15,965 nt of DNA from CAJXZP01 sp964195485. GTDB lineage: Bacteria > Bacteroidota > Bacteroidia > Flavobacteriales_G > Salibacteraceae. Below, in pieces: positions 15,153-15,965 of the stretch; the first letter of the stretch is position 1; each line of letters starts with the position of its first letter. A program made the translations under genes and the position numbers. The notes below the pieces were generated by a model. The model made no database searches and was not told the DNA's origin. It worked only from the letters and a program-made list of their open reading frames with translations. The DNA is taken from the NCBI GenBank assembly GCA_964195485.1, contig CAXMPG010000124.1, forward strand, positions 1-15,965, written 5' to 3'.

Positions 15153-15171
15153 TTATAATAAAATATTGAAA

Positions 15172-15645
15172 ATGTCAGATATTTCATATTTCACAGAAGA
15201 AGGTTTAGCTGCTGCTAAAGCTGAATTATTAGAAATGGAAAAGGTTCAAAGACCTTTTATTACGAATCAAATCGCAGAAGCAAGAGATAAAGGCGATTTA
15301 TCAGAAAATGCAGAATACCATGCGGCTAAAGAGTCTCAAGGGATGTTGGAGGCAAAGATCTCACGATTAAAGAATGAGCTTAGTAATGCGCGTATCTTGG
15401 ATGAGTCTATTTTGGATTTAACCAAAGTATTGATTTTATCTAAAGTTAAAATTAAAAATATAGCGAATGGAGCTGAGATGACTTACACATTGGTTGCGCC
15501 TCCAGAAGCTAATTTGGCAAATGGTAAAATTTCTGTTAAATCCCCAATTGGTAAAGGCTTATTAGGTTGTTCTGTAGGTGAAATTGCGGAAGTAGCCGTG
15601 CCTACTGGAAAAATCAAGTTTGAAATTATTGAAATTAGTAGATAA
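15172..15645 (+). CDS. greA: Transcription elongation factor GreA
   Basis: Enters the secondary channel of RNA polymerase and stimulates cleavage of the backtracked 3' RNA end, rescuing stalled complexes. The 157 residues match the family's length. The N-terminal coiled coil carries the tip motif GDLSENAEYHAAKE (41-54) with the acidic residues D42 and E45 that position the catalytic Mg2+. The C-terminal FKBP-like domain includes KSPIGKGLLGCSVGE and ends VPTGKIKFEIIEISR. The start is the ATG at 15172; the frame is open to a TTG at 15130, but that lies inside the 16-bp hairpin and adds residues not found in the family. The stop is two bases before the HIT-family gene, a pairing I know from other Bacteroidota. 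Confidence 0.97.
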   Translation: MSDISYFTEEGLAAAKAELLEMEKVQRPFITNQIAEARDKGDLSENAEYHAAKESQGMLEAKISRLKNELSNARILDESILDLTKVLILSKVKIKNIANGAEMTYTLVAPPEANLANGKISVKSPIGKGLLGCSVGEIAEVAVPTGKIKFEIIEISR

Positions 15646-15647
15646 TT

Positions 15648-15965
15648 ATGTCGTCTGTATTCACTAAAATAATAAACGGAGATATTCCTTCTTATAAAAT
15701 TGCAGAGAATGATGAGTTCTTTGCTTTCTTAGATATTTCACCTCTTTCCGTTGGCCATACTTTGGTGGTTCCAAAAATTGAGGTTGATTACCTTTTTGAT
15801 GTGGAGGATGATTTATTAGGAAGAATGATGGTGTTTACCAAAAAGGTGGCGAAAGCGATCGAATTGGTTGTTTCCTGCAATCGAGTTGGAGTAACCGTTA
15901 TTGGATTGGAAGTACCTCATGCGCATATTCATTTAATTCCTATTAACGGAATGGATGATATGAAT
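15648..15965 (+). CDS. HIT-family nucleotide-binding protein (3' end cut by window)
   Basis: A histidine-triad purine nucleotide hydrolase or transferase of the HinT branch, cytoplasmic. The 106 visible residues start SSVFTKIINGDIPSYKIAE, the typical opening of the family, pass through LDISPLSVGHTLVVPK (28-43), and reach the triad HAHIHLIP (91-98), with H91, H93 and H95 as the signature histidines. Only the last 20-30 residues of the usual length of about 130 should be missing. Members cleave AMP from adenosine phosphoramidates or acyl-adenylates; the physiological substrate is not known from sequence. The ATG lies two bases after the greA stop, so the two are surely one transcript. Confidence 0.95.
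   Translation, partial: MSSVFTKIINGDIPSYKIAENDEFFAFLDISPLSVGHTLVVPKIEVDYLFDVEDDLLGRMMVFTKKVAKAIELVVSCNRVGVTVIGLEVPHAHIHLIPINGMDDMN

Noticed and set aside
15130..15171. TTG start at 15130 for greA
   Set aside because: It lies inside the hairpin and adds residues absent from GreA proteins; the ATG at 15172 gives the family's length.
1..15965. Mobile element, phage or CRISPR content
   Set aside because: No transposase, integrase, terminal repeats, attachment site or spaced direct repeats were seen; base composition looks even across the window.

Overview
The window comes from an AT-rich member of the Bacteroidota, most likely Flavobacteriales; I cannot place it in a genus. The evidence is a bacterial group II geranylgeranylglyceryl phosphate synthase, a TonB-dependent receptor with an N-terminal carboxypeptidase-regulatory-like domain, a PorV/PorQ-type barrel, Rieske-like and small membrane proteins of Bacteroidota type, -7 promoter boxes of the form TAnnTTTG, and almost no Shine-Dalgarno sequences. 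There are thirteen protein-coding genes, two of them cut by the window edges. I see no tRNA, rRNA, CRISPR array, insertion sequence or phage gene.

Left part (1-3840). Four genes run leftward: a Sfp-type phosphopantetheinyl transferase, the ether-lipid enzyme GGGPS, a small helical protein ending in Cys-Cys, and a class I methyltransferase with a Cys-rich N-terminus that runs off the edge. ahcY (adenosylhomocysteinase) is divergent from the phosphopantetheinyl transferase across 41 bases, and two -7-like boxes lie back to back there. A strong bidirectional terminator follows ahcY. The left block is mostly housekeeping metabolism: recycling of S-adenosylhomocysteine from methyl transfer, carrier-protein activation and lipid synthesis.

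Middle (3838-5675). A leftward lipoprotein with a degenerate Rieske-like domain is divergent from a tightly coupled pair: a very basic exported peptide and a very acidic membrane-anchored protein. A 510-base gene-free stretch follows; it holds a clear promoter and an imperfect palindrome.

Right part (5676-15070). Three large co-directional genes fill 9.4 kb: a 1289-residue TonB-dependent receptor without a SusD partner, a roughly 1450-residue secreted protein ending in a FlgD/Ig-like domain related to type IX secretion (T9SS) C-terminal domains, and a PorV/PorQ-family outer-membrane barrel. The set looks like a cell-surface assembly in which the PorV-like barrel could escort or hold the large protein at a dedicated TonB-type barrel. 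Its function is not known to me, and it is the best candidate here for an undescribed system.

Right edge (15071-15965). A perfect 16-bp hairpin precedes greA, followed two bases later by a HIT-family gene cut by the window end.
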